From Haladaptatus sp. ZSTT2 (GTDB lineage Archaea; Halobacteriota; Halobacteria; Halobacteriales; Halococcaceae), in the NCBI RefSeq assembly GCF_037081775.1, contig NZ_JBAMHQ010000001.1:1736001-1800000 (forward strand): a DNA stretch of 64,000 nt, written 5' to 3'. Both the position numbers and the translations under genes were made by a program. Numbering within the stretch: the first letter of the stretch is position 1; each line of letters begins with the position of its first letter. The notes beneath the pieces were generated by a model. That model did no database searches. It was not told the origin of the DNA and saw only the letters and a list, made by a program, of their open reading frames with translations. Shown here in pieces: positions 44,032 through 53,235 of this stretch.

Positions 44032-44562
44032 ATGCCTGGCGCACTTTACATGGAAGGCGACGGCCTGTCGCTCTATACCATCGAAGAAGCCGATCTCGAA
44101 TTTCTCCGCGACACAATCAATCACCCGCAGGTTCGCCCAACGCTCTACAGTCGCGCGCCCATCAATCTCAAGCAGGAAACGAAGTATTTCGAAGAGAGCA
44201 TCTCAGCAGAGACTGCCGCAAACCTCCTGATTTGTGTCGATGGCGAACGCGCCGGAACCATTGGCCTCGGCCCGTTTGAGGCGGGAGACGGGAACGCAGA
44301 AATCGGCCTATTTCTCGCCCCCGAGTTCTGGGGGTCGGGCCACGGCACCGAAGCGAGTCGATTAATGACCGACTACGCCTTCCGCGAACGCGGCCTCCAC
44401 CGCGTCTACGCGGACGTACTCGCGCCGAACGAGGCGTCTGCACGCATCTGGCAGGGCCTCGGCTATCGGCACGAAGGGACGTTCGAAGAAGCGGCGATTC
44501 TGGACGGCGAGCGCGTCGCAATCGAGCGTTACGCCATCCTTGGCCGTGAGTGGCAGCCTTAG
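44032..44562 (+). CDS. GNAT N-acetyltransferase (RimJ/RimL-like)
   Basis: This 176-residue acetyltransferase has acetyl-CoA-binding [26 protein letters not shown] and [42 protein letters not shown]. It resembles the RimJ/RimL branch that acetylates ribosomal or other amines; its substrate is unknown. The ATG at 44032 is 26-33 nt after ACTTTTTTG. Its stop overlaps the convergent rpl40e stop. Confidence 0.87.
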   Translation: MPGALYMEGDGLSLYTIEEADLEFLRDTINHPQVRPTLYSRAPINLKQETKYFEESISAETAANLLICVDGERAGTIGLGPFEAGDGNAEIGLFLAPEFWGSGHGTEASRLMTDYAFRERGLHRVYADVLAPNEASARIWQGLGYRHEGTFEEAAILDGERVAIERYAILGREWQP

Positions 44563-44708
44563 GCTGCGCGCCGTTCTTTGCTCTTCGGTCGAAGCCTTGC
44601 GTAGCCGCATTTGCGGCATTTCTCTGCGCGTTTTGGGTTTCGTGCGTTACACCGCATGCAGATCATCTTTTCGAGAATCCGCTTTTCCGCGGCTTCAAAG
44701 CTGGCCAT
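44559..44708 (-). CDS. rpl40e: Ribosomal protein L40e
   Basis: This 49-residue zinc-finger protein ([20 protein letters not shown], then [20 protein letters not shown], ending PKSKERRAA) is the archaeal L40e of the large subunit. Zinc ligands are C17, C20, C31 and C34, in CMRC and CRKC. The gene is below common length cut-offs. It lies 51 bp downstream of tsr3 on the same strand with its own TTTTAACC box (about 44732-44740). The stop TAA shares bases with the convergent GNAT stop. Confidence 0.95.
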   Translation of the reverse strand: MASFEAAEKRILEKMICMRCNARNPKRAEKCRKCGYARLRPKSKERRAA

Positions 44709-44759
44709 ACTGGCGGGTTACCGCCTGTGGCGGTTAAAAGTTTCCGAGTTGCCCCGGAC

Positions 44760-45257
44760 TCACTCGCCGCGGTCTAAGTACTCGTCTTGCACCGCGACGA
44801 TTTCCGTCGAATCGGCACACTCGGCATAGCGCCGGAGCGGTTCCTCGTTCAGTTCGAGGAAGGTGTGGCCCCACCGGAACTTAGAGAGGATGTCTTCTGC
44901 GTGCTCGCGCTCGCCAAGAATCGTAAGTCCGGCGGCGAACGCCTCGACCGTGTTCAACTGGAACGGCTTGCCGTAGTTCACCGGGTTCGCGGCGACGAGG
45001 AAGGGCAGGGCACGGTGTTCGCCGCGCATGGTGAACATCGCCTCTCCCGCCGTTTCCCACGAGCAGTCGAGCGCGACGAGGTTCGTGTGCTCGGCGTCCG
45101 CAGGCGAGAGCGCCTGCTCTGCGTGGGGGTTCAAGATAACGCCGTAGGGCGTTGCCCGCGCCGAGCGATGTAGCTCACAGCGGTCGAACCGTGCGAGTTT
45201 GCGGGCGGTACACTTCTTCGGGTCGTCGTCGCCCTCGTAGCGGACGTGCAGCTTCAC
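44760..45257 (-). CDS. tsr3: rRNA aminocarboxypropyltransferase Tsr3 (DUF367)
   Basis: This 165-residue protein transfers the aminocarboxypropyl group of SAM to a hypermodified base of small-subunit rRNA. Family marks are [25 protein letters not shown], the conserved LDCSWE around 63-69 ([11 protein letters not shown]), and [21 protein letters not shown]. Its neighbour rpl40e is downstream, a pairing seen in other archaea. It lies 39 bp downstream of the DUF502 gene. Confidence 0.92.
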   Translation of the reverse strand: MKLHVRYEGDDDPKKCTARKLARFDRCELHRSARATPYGVILNPHAEQALSPADAEHTNLVALDCSWETAGEAMFTMRGEHRALPFLVAANPVNYGKPFQLNTVEAFAAGLTILGEREHAEDILSKFRWGHTFLELNEEPLRRYAECADSTEIVAVQDEYLDRGE

Positions 45258-45296
45258 TGCTCGCCGGTAGGTGGTGAGAAAGTAAAGGCGCTCCGT

Positions 45297-45911
45297 TCAG
45301 TCGTCGCCGGGGGCTGGGTTCTCGCCATCTTCGCGCACGTCGATTTTTACGCCCGCGGAGTCTCGGTTCTCACCGAACCCGGCGGAGAGGACGCGAATGA
45401 GCGCGTCTTCTACCTTCTCGTCTACCTCCTCGAAGCGGTCAGACTCCGCTTCGATGACGAAGCCAGTCGTGATGTTCGGAGAGGTCGGTAAAAAGAGCAC
45501 TTCGCGGCCATCAGGAGCGATTTTTCCCGTCTTGAACGCGGTCATCCGAAGCCCGTCCCACGTCTCGACTTTCACGGGCTTTTGGAGGTCTTCGGTGCCG
45601 GTCAGCGCGGTTTCAATTGCCATCTTCGAGGCGTTGTAGACGATGCGAAGGCCCGGCAGTCGATTCATGAGCCCGTCGATGGTCTCCTCTACGAAGCTCC
45701 CGAATGCGGTTCGCATCAGGTAGCCCACTGCGAGGACGAACAGCGAAAAGACGAGGAGCGTCAGAATGACGCCGAGCCAGATTGGTTGGATGTTGGCAAC
45801 GCCTGAAATCGACGCAATCAGAATGTACAGTCGGAAGACCACGTACGCCACGACGAGGATAGGGATGAGGACGACCAGGCCACTGGCCATGTCGCGTTTC
45901 CAGGAGGCCAT
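45297..45911 (-). CDS. DUF502 membrane protein
   Basis: This 204-residue protein has two membrane helices in its first 70 residues (GLVVLIPILVVAYVVFRLYILI and PIWLGVILTLLVFSLFVLAVGYLM). A soluble domain with RLPGLRIVYNASKMAIETALTG, VETWDGLRMTAFKTGKIA and FLPTSPNITTGFVIEAESD follows. The C-terminus is acidic. The DUF502 family is widespread in bacteria and archaea; function unknown. Confidence 0.88.
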   Translation of the reverse strand: MASWKRDMASGLVVLIPILVVAYVVFRLYILIASISGVANIQPIWLGVILTLLVFSLFVLAVGYLMRTAFGSFVEETIDGLMNRLPGLRIVYNASKMAIETALTGTEDLQKPVKVETWDGLRMTAFKTGKIAPDGREVLFLPTSPNITTGFVIEAESDRFEEVDEKVEDALIRVLSAGFGENRDSAGVKIDVREDGENPAPGDD

Positions 45912-45965
45912 TTAGCGTACCAACACGCCCCACGATTATCAGCCCTTTCCTTCGCACCTCTCGGT

Positions 45966-46802
45966 TCAGCGACCAACAATCGCCCGCACCGCGAACAGCA
46001 GGTTCTCCTTTCGCTCCATCACGCGGCGGTAGAAATACTGCGCCCAGCGGTCGCCGTAGGGGACGTACTGCCACACGTCGTACTCTTCTGCGAGGTCGTA
46101 CTGCGCGTCGGTGCGGACGCCCATCAGCATCTGAATCTCGAAATCCGTGCCGTACTCGTCGTGGAGTTCCTTTGCGTAGGCAATCATCTCGGGGTCGTGG
46201 CTCCCGACGGCGATGCCGCCCTCGAACTCCTCGAACATGAACTGCAGGTACTCCTTGTACGCACGATTCACCGCGGCTTTGTCCTTGTACGCGATTTCTT
46301 TTGGTTCGTCGTACGCGCCCTTGACGAGTCGAATCTTCCCTGGGACGTCGGCGAGGCGTTCTAAGTCCTCGCGCGTGCGCTTCAGGTTCGCCTGAATCGC
46401 AAGCCCGACGCCACCTTCGTGTTTGCGCGCGAGGCTCTCGAACACGTCGAGGGTGTCGTCGGTCGTCGTGTGGTCTTCCATATCTAACCAGACGAACACA
46501 CCCTTCGGCGCGGCGTGGTCAACGATACGCGTGACGTTTTCTGCGAACACGTCCGCGCCGAAGTCGATGCCCACCTGCGAGGGCTTTACCGAGATACACG
46601 CATCGAGATTCGCCGCGGCGATGTCGTCCACGAGGTCGATGTACACGTCTGCGTCCGCGTCTGCCTCTGCGCGCTCCGCATAGTGTTCACCAAGGAGATT
46701 GAGAATGGCCTTTACCCCCCGTTGATTGAGCGTTCGCGCGTGGTCGAGGGCTGTCGCCTCCGTCTCCCCTGCCACGAATTTGCTCGCGATGGGCGGAATC
46801 AT
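45966..46802 (-). CDS. Proline dehydrogenase (monofunctional)
   Basis: This 278-residue FAD-dependent TIM-barrel enzyme oxidises proline to pyrroline-5-carboxylate. Motifs: ISVKPSQVGIDF, VFVWLDMEDHTTTDDTL, GLAIQANLKRT, KIRLVKGAYDEPKEIAY, VGSHDPEM, and the C-terminal FAD/substrate segment YVPYGDRWAQYFYRRVMER. It is short and lacks the P5C dehydrogenase domain. No proline-utilisation genes are adjacent. Confidence 0.92.
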   Translation of the reverse strand: MIPPIASKFVAGETEATALDHARTLNQRGVKAILNLLGEHYAERAEADADADVYIDLVDDIAAANLDACISVKPSQVGIDFGADVFAENVTRIVDHAAPKGVFVWLDMEDHTTTDDTLDVFESLARKHEGGVGLAIQANLKRTREDLERLADVPGKIRLVKGAYDEPKEIAYKDKAAVNRAYKEYLQFMFEEFEGGIAVGSHDPEMIAYAKELHDEYGTDFEIQMLMGVRTDAQYDLAEEYDVWQYVPYGDRWAQYFYRRVMERKENLLFAVRAIVGR

Positions 46803-46903
46803 ACCGGCACTTTTTGCGCTCCCCTATTCAGAATGTTGCTTTTCGTCTGTGACAGATGAAAACCACCCCCGATTAAGGTAGCCGCCCGAGTCAGGGCAGA
46901 TAT

Positions 46904-47449
46904 ATGGGTATCTTTGCGGTGGTTGCGATTGCCTTCTGGGCGATGTTGCCTGCCTACATCCCCAACAACGCCGCTGTCCTCTTTGGCGGCGGTCCGCCCA
47001 TCGACGGCGGCCGGACGTGGAACGGAAAGCGCCTCCTCGGTGACGGGAAAACGTGGCGCGGAACCGCCGCCGGAACGGCCATTGGCATCCTCGTCGCCCT
47101 CCTCCTCAACGCTATTCGTCCCAGCCTCAACCACCAACTCGACTTCATGCTCCCGGCGTTCCCGCTCACCGTCGGTTTTACGCTCGCGTTCGGCGCGATG
47201 CTCGGTGACATTCTCGCCTCGTTCATCAAACGCCGCTCCGGGCGCGAACGCGGCGCGGCGTTCCCCTTCCTCGACCAACTCGACTTCGTCGTCGTCGCCC
47301 TCCTGTTGACCTTCCTTGTCACTCCCGGCTGGTTCCGCCAGACGTTCACCCTCCCCATCATCGTGACCGTCCTCATCCTCACCCCACTGCTCCACATCAC
47401 CACGAACGTGATTGCGTATCTGCTGGGGCTGAAAAACGAGCCCTATTAG
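46904..47449 (+). CDS. carS: CDP-archaeol synthase CarS
   Basis: This 181-residue integral membrane enzyme transfers CTP onto 2,3-bis-O-geranylgeranylglycerol phosphate, giving CDP-archaeol for polar lipid synthesis. It has [84 protein letters not shown], and four to five helices, typical of the DUF46/CarS family. The TATA-like GATTAAGG at 46869-46876 is at leaderless distance from the ATG. Confidence 0.95.
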   Translation: MGIFAVVAIAFWAMLPAYIPNNAAVLFGGGPPIDGGRTWNGKRLLGDGKTWRGTAAGTAIGILVALLLNAIRPSLNHQLDFMLPAFPLTVGFTLAFGAMLGDILASFIKRRSGRERGAAFPFLDQLDFVVVALLLTFLVTPGWFRQTFTLPIIVTVLILTPLLHITTNVIAYLLGLKNEPY

Positions 47450-47746
47450 TGCGCATCTTTTTACAACTCGGGTTCGCCAGAGGCGAACCGCTCGTTGCAA
47501 AACCATGCGTGAAAAAGGCCGAATGCGTCGCTGGCGCACTCGGATGCTTCGCTGGACGGCCTCCGCACCGCACAGCAACCGAACTACAACCCCACAGCAC
47601 AGCCACCGCACAGCCACCGCCGCACAATCGTCCAACTCCTCTCATAACCTCAACACGACGTGCCCATGCTAATGCACGCAAATGGTTACTTCCGGCCTGA
47701 CAGCCCATCGATGTATTCATAACTGTGCAACCGTGAGGTACAGGGC
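47450..47746. other. Intergenic region with CACAGC-rich tandem repeat
   Basis: This 297-bp gap has no gene I can support. It contains the 11-bp CACAGCCACCG as an exact tandem pair at 47598-47619, preceded by related CACAGCA units from about 47571. The gap ends with the TATA-like TGTATTCATAA at 47711-47721, 26-36 nt before the next start. The small open frame 47449-47700 has no domain and no regular N-terminus. Confidence 0.5.
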
Positions 47747-48463
47747 ATGAATCGCGCGGAGAAAGCCGCAATCCAGTTGCAGGCGGTCGCCGTCCTCCGA
47801 ATGCTCAAGCAGAGTCGGACGTACGACGAACTCGCCTCCCTCACCGGCCTCCCCGCCGGTGACCTGAATCGCTACGTCAACGGCCACGTCCTCCCCGGCG
47901 TCGAACGCGCCCGTGAGGTCGTCGGCGGCGTCGGCCACGACGAACTCGCCCGCGAACTCCACGCCCGCATCCGCGTGGACAGCGAGGGGTACGTCGATAA
48001 CTCCGGTGTCGTCTTCGACCAGTCATTTCTCGACCTCGTCGCCCCCATCGCCGCCGACACCTTCGAGTTCGAGACGCCTGATGTGGTGCTCACCGCCGCG
48101 ACCGACGGCATCACGCTCGCCGCCGCGATGGCGAGTTACTTCGGCGCACGCCTCGCGTATGCGAAGAAGTCCAAAGAAACTGCCGTAGAAGAGTTCATCG
48201 AAGCCCGCCAACGCCTCCAGTCTGGCATCGAACTCACCTACTACCTCCCGGCCTCGGCCATCGACGCGAACGACATGGTGCTCGTCGTAGACGACCTCAT
48301 CCGCTCTGGGGAAACCCAAGAGCTCCTCCTCGACATCGCCGCGAGCGCGAACGCCGACGTCGGCGGCGTGTTTGCGCTCATCGCCGTGGGCGAAGAAGGC
48401 GTCTCCCGCGCCCGCGAACTCACCGACGCACCGGTCGGCGCGCTAACCCAGCTCGAACCCTAA
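47747..48463 (+). CDS. gfcR: HTH-PRTase regulator (GfcR-like)
   Basis: This 238-residue protein has an N-terminal HTH (about 5-55: VLRMLKQSRTYDELASLTGLPAGDLNRYVNGHVLPG) and a phosphoribosyltransferase fold (about 85-235) with the PRPP-binding loop MVLVVDDLIRSGET (177-190). GfcR-type proteins regulate by sensing metabolites. The next gene is a purine-type permease, so a PurR-like sensing of PRPP or nucleobases is plausible here. I cannot say from sequence whether it is the catabolic sugar regulator or a purine regulator; the gene symbol is thus tentative. Confidence 0.78.
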   Translation: MNRAEKAAIQLQAVAVLRMLKQSRTYDELASLTGLPAGDLNRYVNGHVLPGVERAREVVGGVGHDELARELHARIRVDSEGYVDNSGVVFDQSFLDLVAPIAADTFEFETPDVVLTAATDGITLAAAMASYFGARLAYAKKSKETAVEEFIEARQRLQSGIELTYYLPASAIDANDMVLVVDDLIRSGETQELLLDIAASANADVGGVFALIAVGEEGVSRARELTDAPVGALTQLEP

Positions 48464-48469
48464 TCTATA

Positions 48470-48542
48470 CACGTTTGTGCTGATTTACGTGGCAGTGAGA
48501 GGATAACTTTTAAGTCAATTTCAGGCACTGTGCTTAAACGTG
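48470..48542. promoter_or_regulatory. Nested inverted repeats around the permease promoter
   Basis: CACGTTT (48470-48476) pairs with AAACGTG (48536-48542) as perfect 7-bp arms. CAGTG (48493-48497) pairs with CACTG (48526-48530) inside them. The TATA candidate ACTTTTAAG (48506-48514) lies in the centre. The upstream regulator may bind here. Confidence 0.5.
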
Positions 48543-48546
48543 CATT

Positions 48547-49986
48547 ATGGCGATAACTGACACAATTGCCGAGTATTTCGGCTTCGAGGAACACAACACC
48601 GACCTCCAAACCGAGGTCGTTGCCGGGCTCACGACGTTCCTCACGATGTCGTACATCGTGGTCGTCAATCCCGCAATTCTCAACCTCGCAATCGACGTCC
48701 CGGGGCGCACCGACGCACAAACATTCCAGATGATTGCTGTGGTCACCATGATTTCAGCGGCCATCGCAACGCTCGTGATGGCCTTCTATGCGAATCGACC
48801 GTTCGCCCAAGCACCGGGCCTTGGGCTGAACGCCTTTTTCGCGTTCACCGTCGTCCTCGGTCTCGGCGTTCCGTGGCAGACCGCGCTCGCCGCCGTCGTC
48901 GTGGAGGGTGTGGTGTTCATCGCGCTCACCGCCGTCGGGGCGCGTGAGTTCATCATCGGGCTGTTTCCCGAACCCGTCAAGTTCGCTGTCGGGACCGGGA
49001 TTGGCCTCTTCCTTGCGATTATCGGCCTCGAAGCCATGCGCGTCGTCGCGGGCGACGCTGCGACGTTCGTGTCGTTCAATCCGGTGTTCGCCGCAGACCC
49101 CATCGCCATCATCTCCGCGGTGGGCCTGTTCGTCACGTTCGCGCTCTACGCTCGTGGCGTTCGTGGCTCCATCATCATCGGCATCATCCTGACCACGCTC
49201 GCCGGGTACGCCGCCCACGCGATGGGCTACCGCGCCCTGCCCGCAGAGCAGGTTCCAGACGGAACCACGCTCGCTGCAGGCTCGCTCGTTGGCTCTACCC
49301 AGGTCACCTACTCCGCGGCTGGCTACGACATCACGCCGCTCGTCGGCGCGTTCGTCCAGGGCTTCCAGAACGTTGACGCCCTCGCCTTCTCGCTCATCGT
49401 GTTCACGTTCTTCTTCGTGGACTTCTTCGACACCGCGGGGACGCTCACCGGCGTCGCGCAGGTCGCAGGCTTCCTCGACGACGAAGGTGACCTCCCCGAC
49501 ATCGACAAACCGCTCATGGCCGACGCGGTCGGGACGACCGCAGGTGGGATTCTCGGCACCTCGACGGTCACGACGTACATCGAATCCGCGACGGGTGTCG
49601 AAGAAGGCGGTCGGACGGGCATGACCGCCCTCGTCGTTGCACTCCTGTTCCTTGCGTCGCTCGCTCTCGTGCCGCTCGCCGCCGCCGTGCCGCTCTATGC
49701 CTCACATATCGCACTCGTGGTGGTCGCGGTGCTCATGCTCCGCAACATCGCGGACGTCCAGTGGGACAAGATTTCACACGCCGTTCCCGCAGGCCTGACC
49801 ATCCTCGTGATGCCGTTTACGTTCTCTATCGCCTACGGCATCGCCGCAGGGATCATCTCCTACCCGCTCGTGAAAGCCGCCACCGGCGAAGCGCGCGACG
49901 TGCACGCTGGGCAGTGGATTCTGGCTGGCCTGTTCGTCTTTTACTTCTTCGTCCGCACGAGCGGCCTGCTCGCCGGTCAACTCTAA
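48547..49986 (+). CDS. NCS2-family purine permease (AzgA-like)
   Basis: This 479-residue transporter has about 14 hydrophobic segments. Features include TFLTMSYIVVVNPAILNLAIDVPG, NRPFAQAPGLGLNAFFAFTVVLGLGVPWQTALAAVVVEGVVFIALT, VDFFDTAGTLTGVAQVAGFLDDEGDLPDIDKPLMADAVGTTAGGILGTSTVTTYIESATGVEEGGRTG and NIADVQWDKISHAVPAGLTILVMPFTFSIAYGI. This matches AzgA-type adenine/guanine/hypoxanthine proton symporters; exact base unknown. The upstream PRTase-type regulator may control it. Confidence 0.92.
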   Translation: MAITDTIAEYFGFEEHNTDLQTEVVAGLTTFLTMSYIVVVNPAILNLAIDVPGRTDAQTFQMIAVVTMISAAIATLVMAFYANRPFAQAPGLGLNAFFAFTVVLGLGVPWQTALAAVVVEGVVFIALTAVGAREFIIGLFPEPVKFAVGTGIGLFLAIIGLEAMRVVAGDAATFVSFNPVFAADPIAIISAVGLFVTFALYARGVRGSIIIGIILTTLAGYAAHAMGYRALPAEQVPDGTTLAAGSLVGSTQVTYSAAGYDITPLVGAFVQGFQNVDALAFSLIVFTFFFVDFFDTAGTLTGVAQVAGFLDDEGDLPDIDKPLMADAVGTTAGGILGTSTVTTYIESATGVEEGGRTGMTALVVALLFLASLALVPLAAAVPLYASHIALVVVAVLMLRNIADVQWDKISHAVPAGLTILVMPFTFSIAYGIAAGIISYPLVKAATGEARDVHAGQWILAGLFVFYFFVRTSGLLAGQL

Positions 49987-50056
49987 TCCGCCGCTGTTGT
50001 GTGCGCGGCACACACCTCCGTTCCCCTTTTTACGAACGACTCCATAGGAGGGGTCG

Positions 50057-50302
50057 ATGAGCACGATTCAAGTTTACAATCTTCCCGGCTGCCCGTTCTG
50101 TGCGAAAGTCACGAACAAACTCGACGAACTCGGACTGGAGTACGACACAATCGACGTCCCTTCGGCGCACGCAGAGCGCACCGAAGTAAAGGAAGTAAGC
50201 GGCCAGACCGGCGTTCCCGTCATCGTTGACGAGGAACACGGCGTCTCCGGGATGGCAGAGAGCGGCGACATCGTCCAGTACTTAGAAGAAACCTACGCAT
50301 AA
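50057..50302 (+). CDS. Glutaredoxin-like protein
   Basis: This 81-residue thioredoxin-fold protein has the redox motif CPFC (12-15: YNLPGCPFCAKVTNKLDELG), the cis-proline TGVPVIVDEE and the GSH-type C-terminal HGVSGMAESGDIVQYLEETYA. Haloarchaea use gamma-glutamylcysteine instead of glutathione, so its partner thiol is likely that or thioredoxin. The ATG is at 50057 with no strong TATA. Confidence 0.9.
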   Translation: MSTIQVYNLPGCPFCAKVTNKLDELGLEYDTIDVPSAHAERTEVKEVSGQTGVPVIVDEEHGVSGMAESGDIVQYLEETYA

Positions 50303-50421
50303 GCACCGATTTTGCGGTCGCTGCTGGCGTTCGCCAACGCAACCCACACCCCCTTGTTTCGACTGGAACTCGCTGCCAGTGACACCTGTGTTTTTAGCCG
50401 TCTCACGCCAATGTACACCCA

Positions 50422-50829
50422 ATGGGTTCAACGGTTCGGGCACGCGCCGGAAAAAACGCCGCCGGTATCGCAAGTCTGCTCGTTACCGGTATCTGGCTCG
50501 CCGCCATGTTCACCGGGCAAAGCTGGTGGCTCGCGGCCATGCTGTTTGGCTACATCGTCGTCGTCCCAATCGTCGCGCTCCTCTTTGGCGATGACGAGGA
50601 CGGTCTCGAGACGTGGTGGGACGACCAGTGGAACGCCCCGAGCGAGCGCGAACAGGCGGACGAGCCAGCAGAAAACAAGCGTGACGCGCTCGAAACGCTC
50701 AGAGACCGCTACGCACGCGGCGAACTCACCGACGAACAGTTCGAGCGCAAGCTAGAGCGTCTGCTCGATACCGATACGCTCGAAAGTGCAGAAGACCGGG
50801 CCGCTGTCCGCGACCGGCTGAAAGAGTAG
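50422..50829 (+). CDS. SHOCT-domain membrane protein
   Basis: This 135-residue protein has two membrane helices (about 15-56: GIASLLVTGIWLAAMFTGQSWWLAAMLFGYIVVVPIVALLFG) followed by an acidic linker. A SHOCT motif (about 88-115: ALETLRDRYARGELTDEQFERKLERLL) is followed by a further helix. SHOCT is a short oligomerisation motif. GTTTTTAGCC at 50390-50399 lies 23-32 nt upstream. Its stop abuts the convergent HTH gene stop (50829/50830). Confidence 0.8.
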   Translation: MGSTVRARAGKNAAGIASLLVTGIWLAAMFTGQSWWLAAMLFGYIVVVPIVALLFGDDEDGLETWWDDQWNAPSEREQADEPAENKRDALETLRDRYARGELTDEQFERKLERLLDTDTLESAEDRAAVRDRLKE

Positions 50830-51789
50830 TTAGGCCTCAGAGCCAGAGCGTTTCGTGCGCTCGTAGATGAGGTCACGCAGGTCGTCGGGGTCGTCGATGC
50901 GCTCGATTTCTTGCTGTTCGATGATGGCCGTGTGTTTCACCGAATCGCGCTTTGCGCGGTCGACAACGTACACAGACCGGGTCTGGGTGACTTCACCGAG
51001 CGAACTCATGATGCGAGCGCGCTTCTCTGCGGTTTTCGTGAACGCAGAATGTCCGGTGAGGACGCGGTCTTCGCGGTTGTCCGTCTCGCTTACGGCCTTG
51101 AAGGGTGCACGGGCGGTCGGATGGACTTGGAAGCCAACCCGCGTGAGCGCGCTCACGAAGTGCGCATCGTCGGGGTCTACGGACTCCTCTGCCTGCCGTT
51201 CCTCCTTCGCCAGCTCCTCTGCGAGCATCTCGACGGGCGTCGTGAGCGGCTGGTTGAACAGCTCCTCTAAGTGGGCGGCCACTTCGACGCTCGCGTTCAT
51301 GCCGTCTTCGTATTTCGAGACAGTACGTCGCGAGACGCCGAGTTCGGTGGCGAGCTGTCCGAGGCTCCACCCGCGCTCTTCGCGGGCGTCTGCGAGCACT
51401 TCCTCGTCGATGTTCACGTAGAGGCCGCCGGGGGCGGCGTAGATGAGCGGTGGAACACCTTCGACGAAGAAGTCCATCGCGGTATCGGGGCTGATGACGG
51501 GGACGCCGTGGCGGAAGTAGACGACGCCCGGTTTCAAGTCTTCGTCGCGGGTTCGGAGGCCGAGGACGAGCGGTGTCGCGTCCAAGAACCGTCCGAGGCG
51601 GCGCATCTCGATGCCTGTGTGTGCGTCTAAGGCGTCGATGTTGCCGAGAATCTTGACCAGAATGAGGTCATCGTGCCGGCGGGCCGCCACGTCGAAGCTT
51701 TTCGGACGGATGGCACACCGGTCGCTCACCGTAAAGCCCGCATCGGCGAGCATTGCGGTCACGTTCTCGACCAGTGCTGACCGTGACAT
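50830..51789 (-). CDS. Putative HTH-type regulator with XRE domain
   Basis: This 319-residue protein has an N-terminal ~120-residue domain ([46 protein letters not shown], a nuclease-like archaeal domain). A central XRE helix-turn-helix follows (about 130-185: [43 protein letters not shown]), then a C-terminal ~120-residue domain. It is the widespread archaeal 'putative HTH-type transcriptional regulatory protein' (UPF0xxx/HAMAP-type) family. ATG 51789 is preceded by a TATATGG-type box on the minus strand (51811-51820). Divergent tiaS shares the control region. Confidence 0.85.
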   Translation of the reverse strand: MSRSALVENVTAMLADAGFTVSDRCAIRPKSFDVAARRHDDLILVKILGNIDALDAHTGIEMRRLGRFLDATPLVLGLRTRDEDLKPGVVYFRHGVPVISPDTAMDFFVEGVPPLIYAAPGGLYVNIDEEVLADAREERGWSLGQLATELGVSRRTVSKYEDGMNASVEVAAHLEELFNQPLTTPVEMLAEELAKEERQAEESVDPDDAHFVSALTRVGFQVHPTARAPFKAVSETDNREDRVLTGHSAFTKTAEKRARIMSSLGEVTQTRSVYVVDRAKRDSVKHTAIIEQQEIERIDDPDDLRDLIYERTKRSGSEA

Positions 51790-51937
51790 GGACTATAATA
51801 AGCTAGTCCTGCCATATATGCGTTGTGCCACCCGAAAACCCGCGCCTTCGGTCGATTCACCCGGTCTGTGGGGATAGATTCATATATTCAATCGTCGGGT
51901 CGAAACCGGGAAATTCGAGCGCCGGTAACCCCCTCGC

Positions 51938-53200
51938 GTGACGCTCATTGGCCTCGACGACACCGATTCGAGAGAACGCGGGATGTGTACGACCTACGCC
52001 GCCGCCCGCATCGCCGCCCGCATCCGCGAGGCCGACGGGCACGTCGCTCGTCTCCTCCTCATCCGGCTGAACCCAGCCGTGAAACACAAAACACGCGGCA
52101 ACGCCGCGCTCTGTATTCACACCGACTTTGCCTCCGAGCCGGCCTTCGAGATTGCGCGAGAGGAAATTGAAGCGTCTGCAGAAACCGCAGACCCGCGCAC
52201 GAATCCGGGGCTCGTGGTGTCTCCGACGGACACTGTCTCCGACGCCGTCACCCAGTTCGCTCGTGACGCCGTCACGGAGTTTCACGACATCGCAGACGCC
52301 CGCGAACTCATCTCGCAAGAGGGGTTTCTCGCTACTGACTGGAAGCGCGGGCGCGGCCTCATCGGCGCGCTTGCCGCTGTCGGCGCGTGGGACGCCTTTT
52401 CTGAGTGGACCTACGAATACATCTCCTATCGCCCCCGCGAGCGGTGGGGAACCGAGCGCGACATCGACTACGACTCGGTGTTTGCGGCCGCGGAGACGGG
52501 CTATCCCGCAGTTTGGGACACGGTTGACGAGGTCGAAGGACAAGCCGTCTGTGTACCCCACACGCCCGGTCCCATCCTCCACGGGATTCGCGGCGACGAC
52601 CCGGGGGCCGTCCGAGAGGTTGCTCACGCCATCGAGAGCGAACCCGTCGAGCAAACCGCGCTGTTCGTGACGAACCAGGGCACCGACGCACACCTCAAGC
52701 AGGGTACGATTTCTACTGCAAAAAACGGCCACGCGTACCGGCTTTCGGGCCGAGTAGCCACCCCACCGGAAACGCGGGAAGGAGGGCACGTTTTCTTCGA
52801 CATTGAATCCGACGGAGCGCGCCTCCAGTGTGCGGCGTTCGAGCCAACGAAGCGGTTCCGTGACCGCGTGCGCGCCCTCCGCGTCGGCGACGACCTCGTG
52901 GTGTGTGGCGAACTCAGCCGAGGCACGCTGAAACTCGAAAAGTTCGCCGTTCGCGGGTTGAACACAACCGCGTTCGAAACCCCCGAATGCCCGACGTGTG
53001 GTTGCCGAATGAAGTCTGCAGGCGCAGATCAAGGCTATCGCTGTCGGGACTGTTCCACGAGCGCGCCGGGGAAGGTAGAAGTGTCGGTCGCGCGCAGCAT
53101 CGAGCGCGGGTGGTACGAGGTGCCGCCGTGTGCACGGAGACATATCGCGAAACCGTTAGTTCGTGGTAGGTTCGAGTGGGAAACCCACGCAGAGCGCTGA
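51938..53200 (+). CDS. tiaS: tRNA(Ile2) 2-agmatinylcytidine synthetase TiaS
   Basis: This 420-residue enzyme charges C34 of tRNA-Ile2 with agmatine so it reads AUA; it is essential in archaea. Family marks: start TLIGLDDTDSRERGMCTTYAA, TNPGLVV, KRGRGLIGALAAVGAW, the OB-like GHVFFDIESDGARLQCAAFEPTKRFRD and a C-terminal zinc ribbon CPTCGCRMKS...RCRDCST. The start is GTG 51938; I see no in-frame ATG upstream. TATATTCAATC near 51889-51899 would give a leader of about 16-20 nt. Confidence 0.93.
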   Translation: MTLIGLDDTDSRERGMCTTYAAARIAARIREADGHVARLLLIRLNPAVKHKTRGNAALCIHTDFASEPAFEIAREEIEASAETADPRTNPGLVVSPTDTVSDAVTQFARDAVTEFHDIADARELISQEGFLATDWKRGRGLIGALAAVGAWDAFSEWTYEYISYRPRERWGTERDIDYDSVFAAAETGYPAVWDTVDEVEGQAVCVPHTPGPILHGIRGDDPGAVREVAHAIESEPVEQTALFVTNQGTDAHLKQGTISTAKNGHAYRLSGRVATPPETREGGHVFFDIESDGARLQCAAFEPTKRFRDRVRALRVGDDLVVCGELSRGTLKLEKFAVRGLNTTAFETPECPTCGCRMKSAGADQGYRCRDCSTSAPGKVEVSVARSIERGWYEVPPCARRHIAKPLVRGRFEWETHAER

Positions 53201-53235
53201 CGGCCTGCGTTTTTTGGTGTCTCTTTCACTGTATT

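Noticed and set aside
47449-47700. 83-residue open frame after carS
   Set aside because: Starts within the carS stop and runs through CACAGC repeats; no domain or conserved start.
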